Positions 15,737 through 23,376 of a DNA stretch of 64,000 nt are shown here, in pieces (the first letter of the stretch is position 1; each line of letters begins with the position of its first letter). The position numbers and the translations under genes are program-made. The notes under the pieces were generated by a model, which searched no databases, was not told the origin of the DNA, and saw only the letters and a list, made by a program, of their open reading frames with translations. The stretch is from Streptomyces sp. XY006 (lineage in GTDB: Bacteria; Actinomycetota; Actinomycetes; Streptomycetales; Streptomycetaceae): contig NZ_NOKT01000001.1 of assembly GCF_002237655.1 (NCBI RefSeq), positions 1 through 64,000 on the forward strand, in the 5' to 3' direction.

Positions 15737-16894
15737 ATGACCACAGGCGCCGCCAGCTGGCTGCCGCTGAGCCAGGGGGAACGCTCGGTGGCGATCGAGG
15801 TGCTCGTGAACGGCCCGTTGTCGCGCAGTGAACTCGCCCGGCGGCTGGGCCTGTCGGCCGGCAGCCTCACCCGCCTGACCAAGCCGCTGATCGAGTCGGG
15901 CCTGCTGGTCGAGGTGCCCGAGGCGGGGGCGGCGGAGGTGCGCCAGGGCCGCCCCTCCCAGCCGCTGGACGTCGTCGCCGACTCCGGGTTCTTCCTCGGC
16001 TTCAAGATCACCGAGGACATGGTCTACGGCGTGGTCACCACCCTGCGCAGCCATATCGTGGCCCGCCACGACCGCCCGCTGACCACCCACGATCCGGCCG
16101 GGGTCGCCGACCTGCTCGCCGCGATGACGGCCGAGCTGGCCGCGGCGCACCCGGGGCCGGCCGGCATCGGCATCGGGGTCGGCGGCTTCGTGCAGGACCG
16201 GGCCGTGGTGGGGGAGTCGCCCTTCCTGCTCTGGCGGGACGTGCCGCTCGCCGAACTCGTCGGACAGCGCACGGGACTGCCCGTCGTCGTCGAGAACGAC
16301 GTCGCGGCGCTGGTCGAGGCCGAGACCTGGTTCGGTGCCGGGCGCGGCCTGGACCGCTTCGTCGTCCTCACCATCGGCGCCGGCCTCGGCTACGGGCTCG
16401 TGCTGGGCGGCAAGCGCGTGCCCTTCGCCGAGGAGGACCGCGGCTTCGGCCGCCACTGGATCGTCGACCCCAACGGCCCGCTCACCCCGGACGGCCGGCG
16501 GGGCAGCGCCGTCTCGCTGCTGACCATCCCCAACATCCGCTACCAGATCCGGGCCGCCACCGGCCGCGACCGCAGCTACGAGGAGATCCTCGAGCTCGCC
16601 GCCGCCGGGGAGCCGATGCCCGCCCGGGTCGTCGAGGAGGCGGCACGCGCCCTGGGCACGCTCGTCGCGCAGATCTCCAACTTCGTGATGCCGCAGAGGA
16701 TCCTGCTCGCGGGGGAGGGGGTCGGGCTGATGGACGTGGCGGGCAAGACGGTCGAGGAGACCATCCGTGACCACCGTCACCCGCTGGCCGCTCCGGTCGA
16801 CCTGGAGACGAAGGTGTCCGACTTCCACGACTGGGCGCGCGGCGCCGCCGTGTTGGCCATCCAGGTGCTGGTGCTGGGATCGGCCGAAGCGTGA
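15737..16894 (+). CDS. ROK family transcriptional regulator lacking the zinc cysteines
   Basis: The 385-residue protein has an N-terminal winged helix-turn-helix (LSRSELARRLGLSAGSLTRLTKPLIESGL, about residues 28-57) and a ROK sugar-kinase-like domain with the phosphate-binding segment (GIGIGVGGFVQ), ENDVAALVEAE and VVLTIGAGLGYGLVLGG. The usual CxCGxxGCxE zinc loop is absent: the corresponding region reads FGRHWIVDPNGPLTPDGRRGSAV with no Cys. It probably represses the divergent sugar operon and itself, releasing DNA on binding a sugar or sugar phosphate. The start is ATG 15737; GGGGAGCC lies upstream. Without the zinc site, kinase activity is unlikely. Confidence 0.9.
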   Translation: MTTGAASWLPLSQGERSVAIEVLVNGPLSRSELARRLGLSAGSLTRLTKPLIESGLLVEVPEAGAAEVRQGRPSQPLDVVADSGFFLGFKITEDMVYGVVTTLRSHIVARHDRPLTTHDPAGVADLLAAMTAELAAAHPGPAGIGIGVGGFVQDRAVVGESPFLLWRDVPLAELVGQRTGLPVVVENDVAALVEAETWFGAGRGLDRFVVLTIGAGLGYGLVLGGKRVPFAEEDRGFGRHWIVDPNGPLTPDGRRGSAVSLLTIPNIRYQIRAATGRDRSYEEILELAAAGEPMPARVVEEAARALGTLVAQISNFVMPQRILLAGEGVGLMDVAGKTVEETIRDHRHPLAAPVDLETKVSDFHDWARGAAVLAIQVLVLGSAEA

Positions 16895-16994
16895 ACAGGC
16901 TCACGTTTACCGGGACATGGACGTGATCAGCAACACTGTCCGTAATGCCCCTTTGGCTCGTGATTACTCACATCGTCTTCACCTTCGGAGACGT

Positions 16995-17180
16995 ATGCTT
17001 CACAGCATGTCCACCACTGTTGAACCCTCTTCCGAGCGATCGGCTGACGAGGTCAACGAGGAGATCCGGGCCCTGTGGCGCCGATCGGGCGGGACACTGA
17101 GCGTCGAGCAGCGCGAGGAGTACCAGCGCCTCGTCCTGGAGTGGGCCGCCGCGGCCCCGCAGTCGGCGCCGGCGGCCTGA
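16995..17180 (+). CDS. Small conserved acidic protein, function unknown
   Basis: A 61-residue frame encodes MLHSMSTTVEPSSERSADEV followed by NEEIRALWRRSGGTLSVEQREEYQRLVLEWAAA. It is charged, predicted all-helical, soluble and without cysteines. GGAG lies four bases before ATG 16995; an internal ATG at 17007 would give 57 residues. Codon use is typical of the genome, and short helical proteins of this kind are common in Streptomyces. I cannot assign a function. It is probably a single-gene unit between the ROK gene and the decayed transporter. Confidence 0.6.
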   Translation: MLHSMSTTVEPSSERSADEVNEEIRALWRRSGGTLSVEQREEYQRLVLEWAAAAPQSAPAA

Positions 17181-17315
17181 CCGCCCGGTCCCGCTGACGC
17201 TCCGGACCCTCGTCCCGGGGCACCTCTGATCCAATGGGTGCCCTTCTCGCACCGTCCTCGGCCGTCGTCTGCGACAGCGCCGCCGCCATGCGGTTCCTCA
17301 GCCGTGGCCTGAGCC

Positions 17316-17756
17316 GTGGTGCTGGGGGAGAGCGTCGTCGTGCCCGTGAGTGCCGTCACGGGCGTCGCGGTGCAGTACCTCACGCTCGGCCAGGCCGGTG
17401 CCGGCAGCGGCCTGTGGCCCGTCGCCGCCGGCGGCCGGGTCGCCGCCGTCCTCGTGCTGCTGCCCGCGCCGTCTCGTGCTGCTGCCCGGCGCCGTGCGGC
17501 ACGCCCGTACGCTGCGGCTGCCGGCGGTCCGCTGCCTTCAGGCCGTCCCCGTCGGAGCCGGGGCGGCCCTCGGCCTCGTGCTCTGTCTCCTCGCCGCGCA
17601 GCGGCAGTTGCCGGCCGTGGCGGTCGTCCTCACCTCGCTCTACCCGGCGCTGCCCGTCGTCCTCGGCCTCGCTCTGCCGGGCGAGCGGGTCACCCCCGCC
17701 AGGTGACGGGGCTGCTCGGCGCCGCCGTGGCGACGGTGCTGCTCACCCTGGGATGA
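17316..17756 (+). pseudogene. Decayed EamA/DMT-family transporter
   Basis: Fragments of an EamA drug/metabolite transporter lie in different frames. The piece at 17316 reads SAVTGVAVQYLTLGQAGAGS and VAAVLVLLPAPS; after a frame change near 17465 it continues LVLLPGAVRHARTLRLPA, LGLVLCLLAAQRQLP, VVLTSLYPALPVVLGLALPG; near 17700 a second change leads to QVTGLLGAAVATVLLTLG and the stop at 17756. The VVLTSLYPALPVVLGLALPGE and GLLGAAVATVLLTLG segments match the end of the second EamA repeat. The first EamA repeat is missing, so the gene is both truncated and frameshifted. Its terminator-like hairpin with the protease gene is still intact, suggesting recent decay. Sequencing error could explain one frameshift but not the missing half. 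Confidence 0.7.
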
Positions 17757-17786
17757 GAGGCGACGGGCCCGGCCCGGTCTCATCCC
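17750..17786. terminator. Hairpin shared by the transporter pseudogene and the protease
   Basis: GGGATGAGA (17750-17758) and TCTCATCCC (17778-17786) form a perfect 9-base-pair stem that covers the stop codons of the pseudogene on the plus strand and the protease on the minus strand. Confidence 0.6.
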
Positions 17787-19135
17787 CAAGTCGCCGAGTA
17801 GTACTGCCGATACGCCTTGCGGTCCTGCTCCGCCCGGATCCAGCGGGTCGCCACCAGGGCCACCAGGCTGCCCGCGATGACCAGCATGCCCGGGCCCACG
17901 TTGCGCGGGTCGGTGAGCCGGCTCAGCAGCGACGACACGTCCGCGCCCGACACCGGCGCCGACGAGCCGGGCGAGGCCGCGGCGGCGCCCTGCGAGGCCG
18001 ACGGCGCGGGCGCCGCACCCGTACCGCCCCCGGCCTGCTTGGCCACGATCAGCTTGACGCCCAGCTCGGTCAGCGCCTTCGTCACCGGCTGGAAGAACGT
18101 CGTGCCGCCCGCCACGCAGTCACCGCTGCCGCCCGACGTCACGCCGAGCGCGACCCCGTCGGCGAACATCGGGCCGCCGCTGTCCCCGGGTTCGGCGCAC
18201 ACATTGGTCTCGATGAGCCCGGTGACCGTGCCCTCGGGGTAGTTGACCGTCGCGTTGAGGGCGGTCACCTCGCCCTGGCGCAGCCCGCTGGTGCTGCCGC
18301 TGCGGAAGATCCTCTGCCCGACCTCGGGATCGGCCAGGCCCGTGATCCGCACCCCCTTGCCGCCGCCGACCGACACCACGTCCGCGCCCTGTCCCGCGCG
18401 CCCGCCGTCGTACTTCACCAGGGAGTAGTCGTCACCCGGGAAGCTCCCCCGCAGCGAGGTGCCGACCTGCTCGCGGCCCCGGTCGTCGGCGAACCAGAGG
18501 GAGCCGTCGGGCCCGCAGTGCCCGGCCGTGAGGATGTAGTCGCTCTTGCCGTCGGTGACGTTGAACCCCGCCGAGCAGCGCCCCGCGGTCGACAGGATCG
18601 GCTCCGCCCCGTTGAGCCGCGTCGTGAACGTGCCCTCGGTGCGCTCCATCCGCACGAAGCCGCCGATGCCCTCCGCGACGTCGGTGAGCCGGGACCAGTC
18701 GGAGGCCGAGACCGTGCTGTCGCCCCGCACCACGACCTGGTTGCTCTTGTAGTCCAGGGCCCAGGCGGTGCCGGCCACCCGGGGGGCCGAACGCAGCGTC
18801 GCCGCGGCCGACTTGAGGTCCTTCATGCTGTGGTCGACCATCTTCGCCCGGGCTCCGGCCCGTTCGACCTCCGCGGCGGCCTTCTCGTCGGTGACCGCGA
18901 CGACCGGACGCCCGGCCGCGTCCACCCAGCTGCCGGCCGTGCGGGAGGCGCCGAGCCGGGACACCAGGTCGGTGCCCGTGCCGCCGGCCGGCTTCGCCGT
19001 GTAGGGGACGCCGATGGACGGGTCGGGAGGCTCGCTCGCCACGGCGCGTGTGACCATCGCTCCTCCGAGGAGGAGTCCGCCGACGGCCGCCAGCCGTGTC
19101 ACTCGCCGGACGACCCGTCGTCGTGCGTGCCTCAT
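17780..19135 (-). CDS. Membrane-anchored streptogrisin-like S1 serine protease
   Basis: The 451-residue protein has a signal peptide or N-terminal anchor (VVRRVTRLAAVGGLLLGGAM), a pro-region (about 35-185) and a chymotrypsin-fold domain of the alpha-lytic/streptogrisin group. The triad is His206 (LTAGHC), Asp235 or Asp236 (GDDYSLV) and Ser319 (GDSGGP). Disulfide cysteines Cys187/Cys207 and Cys313/Cys340 are in the expected places. Unlike secreted streptogrisins, it continues with an Ala/Pro/Gly/Ser-rich spacer (about 368-400) and a C-terminal membrane helix (about 414-431) followed by a basic cytoplasmic tail. It is therefore probably tethered to the outer face of the membrane, with a processing or signalling role rather than nutrition. 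ATG 19135 fits the signal peptide. Confidence 0.9.
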   Translation of the reverse strand: MRHARRRVVRRVTRLAAVGGLLLGGAMVTRAVASEPPDPSIGVPYTAKPAGGTGTDLVSRLGASRTAGSWVDAAGRPVVAVTDEKAAAEVERAGARAKMVDHSMKDLKSAAATLRSAPRVAGTAWALDYKSNQVVVRGDSTVSASDWSRLTDVAEGIGGFVRMERTEGTFTTRLNGAEPILSTAGRCSAGFNVTDGKSDYILTAGHCGPDGSLWFADDRGREQVGTSLRGSFPGDDYSLVKYDGGRAGQGADVVSVGGGKGVRITGLADPEVGQRIFRSGSTSGLRQGEVTALNATVNYPEGTVTGLIETNVCAEPGDSGGPMFADGVALGVTSGGSGDCVAGGTTFFQPVTKALTELGVKLIVAKQAGGGTGAAPAPSASQGAAAASPGSSAPVSGADVSSLLSRLTDPRNVGPGMLVIAGSLVALVATRWIRAEQDRKAYRQYYSATWG

Positions 19136-19247
19136 GCATGGCTCCCGAACCCGAACAGCGCGGTGCGAACACCGCGGGGCCCTCCGTCAGTTGAGCACCC
19201 TTCCTCCCATACGCGGCCGGGCCGCGCGGCGTTCACCGCGTGCGTGA

Positions 19248-20246
19248 TCAATTCGCCCGGCCGGCCACCGGGGCGGCCAGCAGGGCCCCGCTGCGCGCGT
19301 CACCCCACACCGAGCCGGGGTCGACGTAGGGCCGCAGCAGGGCGGTGAGTTCCGGGTCCCCGCGTCCGTTCAGCTCGTCGGAGGCGATCTTGCGGGCGAT
19401 GCCGGCGAGGAAGTCCGCCACCTGCACCCGGGCGTCGTCCCGTGCCACGACCAGTCGCAGCCCGGCCAGGGCCACCCCGGCCTGGCGGGCCGCCTCCTCG
19501 ATCCACGCGATGCGGTCCGGGGTGAGCATGTTCTGCCGGTCGTGCACCAGCCGGACCGGCCGCCCGTCCGCGCTCCATAGTTCGGCCGTCCGCACGATCG
19601 CCGGGAGCAGCGGATTGAGCACCGGGATCAGCGGCGGACCGTCCAGGAACCCCGCCCGATAGGCCTCCGCGCGGGCCCGGGTCGCGGCGAGCCGGGCGAG
19701 GAACCGGGCCGCCTCCGTGCCCGGGTGCGCGCGGCGCAGGGCGTCGACGGTGCCGTAGAAGGCGTCCACCGGGTCGCCGTGGTCGCGGACCCGCAGCAGC
19801 CGGTTGGCGGCCTCCAGGAAGGCCCGCCAGCCCTCGCCCCCGAAGGTGGCGCGTCCCGCGCGGAACAAGGCCGGAGCCCCGGCCGCGTCGTCGAGCAGCA
19901 CGCCGACGGCCCGCTCCACCACGAAGTACGACTTCTCCATGAGGTGCACCCGCGCCCGGTCGTGGACCGGCCCCTGTGGCGCGAGCAGCCACTCCAGCAC
20001 CGCCCGGTGCTTCTCCCGCAGCAGATGGTTCGCCTTGTACTCCTCCGCGGGGGAGCGGATCCGGTCCCTGATCTCCTCCACGGCCGCCGCGGCCGACGCG
20101 ACGGACAACGCCACACTGCCGTGCGCGAACACGTCCGTGTTCCCGCCCGTGAGGTTCTCGCCGTCCGACCCGGACTCGTCGCAGGCGATCTCCAGGACGG
20201 CGCCCTGCGTCCCGTCCTGCTCCCCGTCCTCACGATTCCCGCTCAC
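19248..20246 (-). CDS. DUF3800-like protein, possible metal-dependent nuclease fold
   Basis: The 332-residue protein opens with a short acidic leader, then [20 protein letters not shown] and [10 protein letters not shown], resembling the DESG start of DUF3800 proteins, which have a predicted RNase H-like metal-binding fold. Further acidic or basic conserved-looking segments are [40 protein letters not shown] and [20 protein letters not shown], which are also reminiscent of DUF3800. The function is unknown. The start is GTG 20246, after TAGGGGGCTGCGCG; the frame is open much further but overlaps the neighbour antisense. Only 24 bases separate this start from the divergent aminotransferase ATG, so promoters must overlap coding DNA or transcripts are leaderless. 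Confidence 0.65.
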   Translation of the reverse strand: MSGNREDGEQDGTQGAVLEIACDESGSDGENLTGGNTDVFAHGSVALSVASAAAAVEEIRDRIRSPAEEYKANHLLREKHRAVLEWLLAPQGPVHDRARVHLMEKSYFVVERAVGVLLDDAAGAPALFRAGRATFGGEGWRAFLEAANRLLRVRDHGDPVDAFYGTVDALRRAHPGTEAARFLARLAATRARAEAYRAGFLDGPPLIPVLNPLLPAIVRTAELWSADGRPVRLVHDRQNMLTPDRIAWIEEAARQAGVALAGLRLVVARDDARVQVADFLAGIARKIASDELNGRGDPELTALLRPYVDPGSVWGDARSGALLAAPVAGRAN

Positions 20247-20270
20247 CGCGCAGCCCCCTATCGTGTGCCC

Positions 20271-21470
20271 ATGACCAGGATCCCGCACGAGACGTCCGGT
20301 GAACGGAATCCGCTGCAGGTCCTCACCCTGGAACAGCTCCGGCGCCGCACGAGCGTCAAGTGGCGCGCCCACTCCGAGGACGTGCTGCCGCTGTGGGTGG
20401 CCGAGATGGACGTGCCGCTCGCCGAGCCCGTCGTCCGTGCCGTCACCGGCGCACTGGAGCTCGGCGACACCGGCTATCCCGCCGGCACCGCCTACGCGGA
20501 AGCCCTGGCCGGCTTCGCCGCCGAGCGGTGGAACTGGGACGGGATCGCCGTGGAGCGCACCGCGATCGTGCCCGACGTCATGCTGGGCGTGGTCGAGATG
20601 CTCAAGCTGGTCACCGGGTACGGGGACGCGGTGGTCGTGAACCCGCCGGTGTACCCGCCGTTCCACGACTTCGTCGCGCACCTGGACCGGCGGGTGGTGG
20701 AGGCGCCGCTCGGGGCGGACGGGCGCCTCGACCTCGACGTGCTGGAGGAGACGTTCCGGCGGGCCGTCTCGGACGGGGGGCGGGTCGCCTTCCTGCTGTG
20801 CAGCCCGCACAACCCGACCGGCACCGTGCACACGGCCGGGGAGCTGTCCGCCGTCGCCGCACTCGCCGAGCGGTACGGCGTGCGGGTCGTCGTCGACGAG
20901 ATCCACGCCCCGCTCGTCCTCGGCGGCACGGGCTTCGTCCCCTATCTGAGCGTGCCGGGCGCCGAGCGGGGCCTGTCGCTGATGTCGGCCTCCAAGGCCT
21001 GGAACCTGGCCGGGCTGAAGGCAGCCCTCGCGATCGCCGGGCCCGGCGCCGCCGCCGACCTGGCCCGCATGCCGGGGGAGGTCGGGCACGGCCCCAGCCA
21101 TCTCGGCATCATCGCCCACACGGCCGCCCTGCGCGACGGCGGCACCTGGCTGGACGCGCTGCTGACCGGCCTCGACGCCAACCGGCGGCTGCTCGCGCGG
21201 CTGCTGGCCGAGCACCTGCCCGAGATCCGCTACCGGCCGGGCGACGCCACCTTCCTGGCCTGGCTCGACTGCCGCGGGCTCGGCCTCGGCGACGACCCCG
21301 CGGACGTCTTCCTGCGCCGTGGCCGCGTCGCCCTCACCTCCGGCCCGCCCTTCGGCACCGGCGGGGCCGGGCACGCCCGGCTCAATCTGGCGGCCTCGCC
21401 CGAGGTGCTCACCGAGGCGGTACGCAGAATGGCGCTCGCGCGGGTCCTGAGGCCCGGGCGGCACCCGTAG
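20271..21470 (+). CDS. MalY/PatB-type PLP aminotransferase, putative cystathionine beta-lyase
   Basis: This 399-residue fold-type I PLP enzyme starts with the MalY/PatB signature ([24 protein letters not shown]) and has PPVYPPF, SPHNPTG and [12 protein letters not shown]. The PLP-binding lysine is in [12 protein letters not shown]. MalY/PatB members are cysteine-sulfur lyases that convert cystathionine to homocysteine, pyruvate and ammonia; some also act as aminotransferases. The start is ATG 20271 ([18 protein letters not shown]). It is followed ten bases later by the PPOX gene on the same strand, so the two may be co-transcribed. Confidence 0.88.
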   Translation: MTRIPHETSGERNPLQVLTLEQLRRRTSVKWRAHSEDVLPLWVAEMDVPLAEPVVRAVTGALELGDTGYPAGTAYAEALAGFAAERWNWDGIAVERTAIVPDVMLGVVEMLKLVTGYGDAVVVNPPVYPPFHDFVAHLDRRVVEAPLGADGRLDLDVLEETFRRAVSDGGRVAFLLCSPHNPTGTVHTAGELSAVAALAERYGVRVVVDEIHAPLVLGGTGFVPYLSVPGAERGLSLMSASKAWNLAGLKAALAIAGPGAAADLARMPGEVGHGPSHLGIIAHTAALRDGGTWLDALLTGLDANRRLLARLLAEHLPEIRYRPGDATFLAWLDCRGLGLGDDPADVFLRRGRVALTSGPPFGTGGAGHARLNLAASPEVLTEAVRRMALARVLRPGRHP

Positions 21471-21480
21471 ACTGCCCGCC

Positions 21481-21867
21481 ATGGACGACAGGGCGTTGGA
21501 CGGACTGGGCGCGGGCAAGTACCTGCTGGTCACCAGCTACCGCAAGAACGGCACGCCGGTCGCCACCCCCGTCTGGGTGGTGCGCGACGGGGACGCGCTC
21601 GGCGTCTGGACGGTGGCCGACTCCTGGAAGGTCAAGCGGATCCGCAACCGCGCCGACGTCCTGGTCGGCCCCTGCGACCTGCGCGGCAACCCCACCGGTG
21701 CGCAGGTGCCCGCCACGGCGGAGATCTGCGACCCGGACACCACCGCGCGGTACCGGAAGCTCATCGCCCGCAAGTACGGCCTGATGGGCCGCCTCACGCT
21801 GCTCGGCAGCCGGCTGCGCCGGGGCGCGGACGGCACGGTCGGCCTGCGGATCGTGCTCGCACCCTGA
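21481..21867 (+). CDS. PPOX-class F420/FMN-dependent oxidoreductase
   Basis: The 128-residue protein has the split-barrel fold of the pyridoxamine-phosphate-oxidase-like superfamily: GAGKYLLVTSYRKNGTPVAT, PVWVVRDGDALGVWTVADSW, KVKRIRNRADVLVGPCDLRG and ARYRKLIARKYGLMGRL. Short actinobacterial members of this type use cofactor F420 or FMN to reduce unknown substrates. Its ATG lies ten bases after the stop of the C-S lyase gene. The exact substrate and cofactor cannot be read from sequence. Confidence 0.85.
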   Translation: MDDRALDGLGAGKYLLVTSYRKNGTPVATPVWVVRDGDALGVWTVADSWKVKRIRNRADVLVGPCDLRGNPTGAQVPATAEICDPDTTARYRKLIARKYGLMGRLTLLGSRLRRGADGTVGLRIVLAP

Positions 21868-21920
21868 CCCTCACCGCCGAGGACGACCTGTTCCCGAGCC
21901 GCGCGCGGCGTGAGGGGACG

Positions 21921-22334
21921 TCAGCTCCAGGCCCGGTACGGCTCGTCCAGCAGCTGGAAGACCGGCTCGCCGCGGACCGGGTCCTTGGCCGTGGACAGCC
22001 GCACACGGTCCCCGCTGTGGATCCCGATGGGCGGGCCCATGACCCGGCCACGCACGACGAACCCCTCGGACATCTCGACCAGGGACACGTTGCGCGCGGC
22101 GGGCGTGTTGCGGTGCACCACGGTGGAGTGGCGCACCGTGCCCGTGCCCTCGCTGCGCTCCGTGCGCAGGTCGGAGCCCCGGCAGACCGGACACAGCAGC
22201 CGGTGGTACATGGCGGTGCCGCACCAGGTGCAGCGTTGGAAGAGGATGGCGTCGGCGTCCGCGCTCCTGGTTTCGAGCAGACCCGTCGCGGAGCCGGCGG
22301 CCTGCTGAGTGACGCTTCCTGAGTGGTGGTACAC
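21921..22334 (-). CDS. DUF35 zinc-ribbon/OB-fold protein under predicted TetR control
   Basis: The 137-residue protein has an N-terminal rubredoxin-like zinc ribbon (FQRCTWCGTAMYHRLLCPVC, two CxxC pairs) and a C-terminal OB-fold (GTVRHSTVVHRN, GFVVRGRVMGPPIGIHSGDR). DUF35 proteins usually act with thiolase or ketosynthase partners as acyl-CoA-binding subunits, but no thiolase is adjacent here. The start is GTG 22334 with GGGAG nine bases upstream; alternative GTG starts cannot be excluded. It lies downstream of a TetR gene on the same strand, and its promoter holds a perfect 15-base palindrome related to one upstream of that TetR, so it is probably that regulator's main target. Confidence 0.8.
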   Translation of the reverse strand: MYHHSGSVTQQAAGSATGLLETRSADADAILFQRCTWCGTAMYHRLLCPVCRGSDLRTERSEGTGTVRHSTVVHRNTPAARNVSLVEMSEGFVVRGRVMGPPIGIHSGDRVRLSTAKDPVRGEPVFQLLDEPYRAWS

Positions 22335-22434
22335 GCTGGTCAACTCCCTGCACTCGGCCGGAATTGCGCGGGCGCGGTCACCCGCGCACACGCGTGCGCG
22401 GTTCGCCGTGCCACCGTGCACGCAGCACAGAGTA

Positions 22435-22449
22435 TGGCACTCAGTGCCA
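22435..22449. promoter_or_regulatory. Palindromic operator upstream of the DUF35 gene
   Basis: TGGCACTCAGTGCCA is a perfect palindrome around a central C, about 100 bases upstream of the DUF35 GTG and 36 bases downstream of the TetR stop. A related AGTGCC-type half site follows at 22458-22465 (GGCACTCC). Similar sequence stands upstream of the TetR gene. Confidence 0.6.
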
Positions 22450-22484
22450 CTCGTAAAGGCACTCCGTACCCTCAATGTCGGCCC

Positions 22485-23195
22485 TCAGGGCCGCCCCATC
22501 ACCGATTCGATCTCCTGCACCACCCGCCACAGCGGCGCGTCGCGCCGCGAGACGACGACCACCACGTCCTCGGGCTGCTCCACGGCCGGGGGCACCGGTG
22601 TGCCGCCGAAGGCGGACTGCACGTACGCCAGCGCGTGGTCCATCGCGGCGTTCGCCTCGCCGCGCCCGTCCGAACGCAGCCAGGAGCGCAGCGCGTTGTT
22701 GTGCGCGGCGACCACCGCCGCCGCGATCACGTCGGCCCGCAGGGTGCCGTCCCGCCGCGCCGCGAACCGCCGGCGCAGGTACGCCGCGAGGGCCCGCTCG
22801 TAGCGCCACACCACCGACAGTTCGTAGGCGCGCAGCCCCGGAACCTCCTTGGTGAGGCGGTAGCGCTGCACGGAGAACGTCGGGTTCTCGGCGTACATCC
22901 GCAGCACGAGCCGGGCCGCGTCGCAGACCCGGCGTACGGGTTCGTCGTCGTCCGCGCTCGCCGCCAGGAAGGCCGTCATGTCGGCCAGGCACCGCTCGTG
23001 GTCGGGGAAGACCACGTCCTCCTTGGAGGGGAAGTAGCGGAAGAAGGAGCGCCGTCCGACGCCGGCGAGCGCCACGATGTCGTCGACGGTGGTCTGCTCG
23101 TACCCCCGCTCCAGGAACAACCGGAAGGCCGCCGCCACCAGGGCGTCCCGCATGGTCGGCTTTCCGTGGCCCGGACCGGCTTTGTCGGCGCTCAT
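22485..23195 (-). CDS. TetR family transcriptional regulator
   Basis: The 236-residue protein has a TetR helix-turn-helix (MRDALVAAAFRLFLERGYEQ, TTVDDIVALAGVGRRSFFRYFPSKEDVVF at about 15-62) and a helical sensor domain. The FFRYFPSKED variant and DEPVRRVCDAARLVLRMYAE segment are common in Streptomyces TetR proteins of unknown ligand. ATG 23195 is chosen because it directly precedes the first HTH helix region with a short basic leader. A TGGCACTC-like palindrome occurs both upstream of this gene and in the promoter of the downstream DUF35 gene, which predicts autoregulation and control of that target. Confidence 0.88.
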   Translation of the reverse strand: MSADKAGPGHGKPTMRDALVAAAFRLFLERGYEQTTVDDIVALAGVGRRSFFRYFPSKEDVVFPDHERCLADMTAFLAASADDDEPVRRVCDAARLVLRMYAENPTFSVQRYRLTKEVPGLRAYELSVVWRYERALAAYLRRRFAARRDGTLRADVIAAAVVAAHNNALRSWLRSDGRGEANAAMDHALAYVQSAFGGTPVPPAVEQPEDVVVVVSRRDAPLWRVVQEIESVMGRP

Positions 23196-23227
23196 GCCCC
23201 GGAACGTAGCACCCGCGAGGTCCGGTA

Positions 23228-23266
23228 TGGCACTCGGTGCACCCTCAGGGAGGTACTGAGTGCTCT
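23228..23266. promoter_or_regulatory. Second copy of the TetR operator upstream of the tetR gene
   Basis: TGGCACTCGGTGCAC (23228-23242) matches 12 of 15 positions of the perfect palindrome at 22435, and TACTGAGTGCTC (23254-23265) carries an inverted ACTGAGTGC half site. The region lies 33 to 70 bases upstream of the TetR start codon. Confidence 0.5.
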
Positions 23267-23376
23267 CCGGCCCCGGCCGGCCGGCCGTTTGAGCTTCCGG
23301 CGGCGCGGCCGCGTATCCAGGGGCAGGACGAACCCCGACGACGGGCACCCCCGAGCCCGGACCGAAGGAGAACAGC

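Noticed and set aside
19248..21533. A 761-residue minus-strand frame joining the DUF3800-like gene with sequence antisense to the lyase
   Set aside because: Only the last 332 residues look like protein with a domain; the N-terminal part is antisense to a well-supported aminotransferase. GTG 20246 marks the likely real start.
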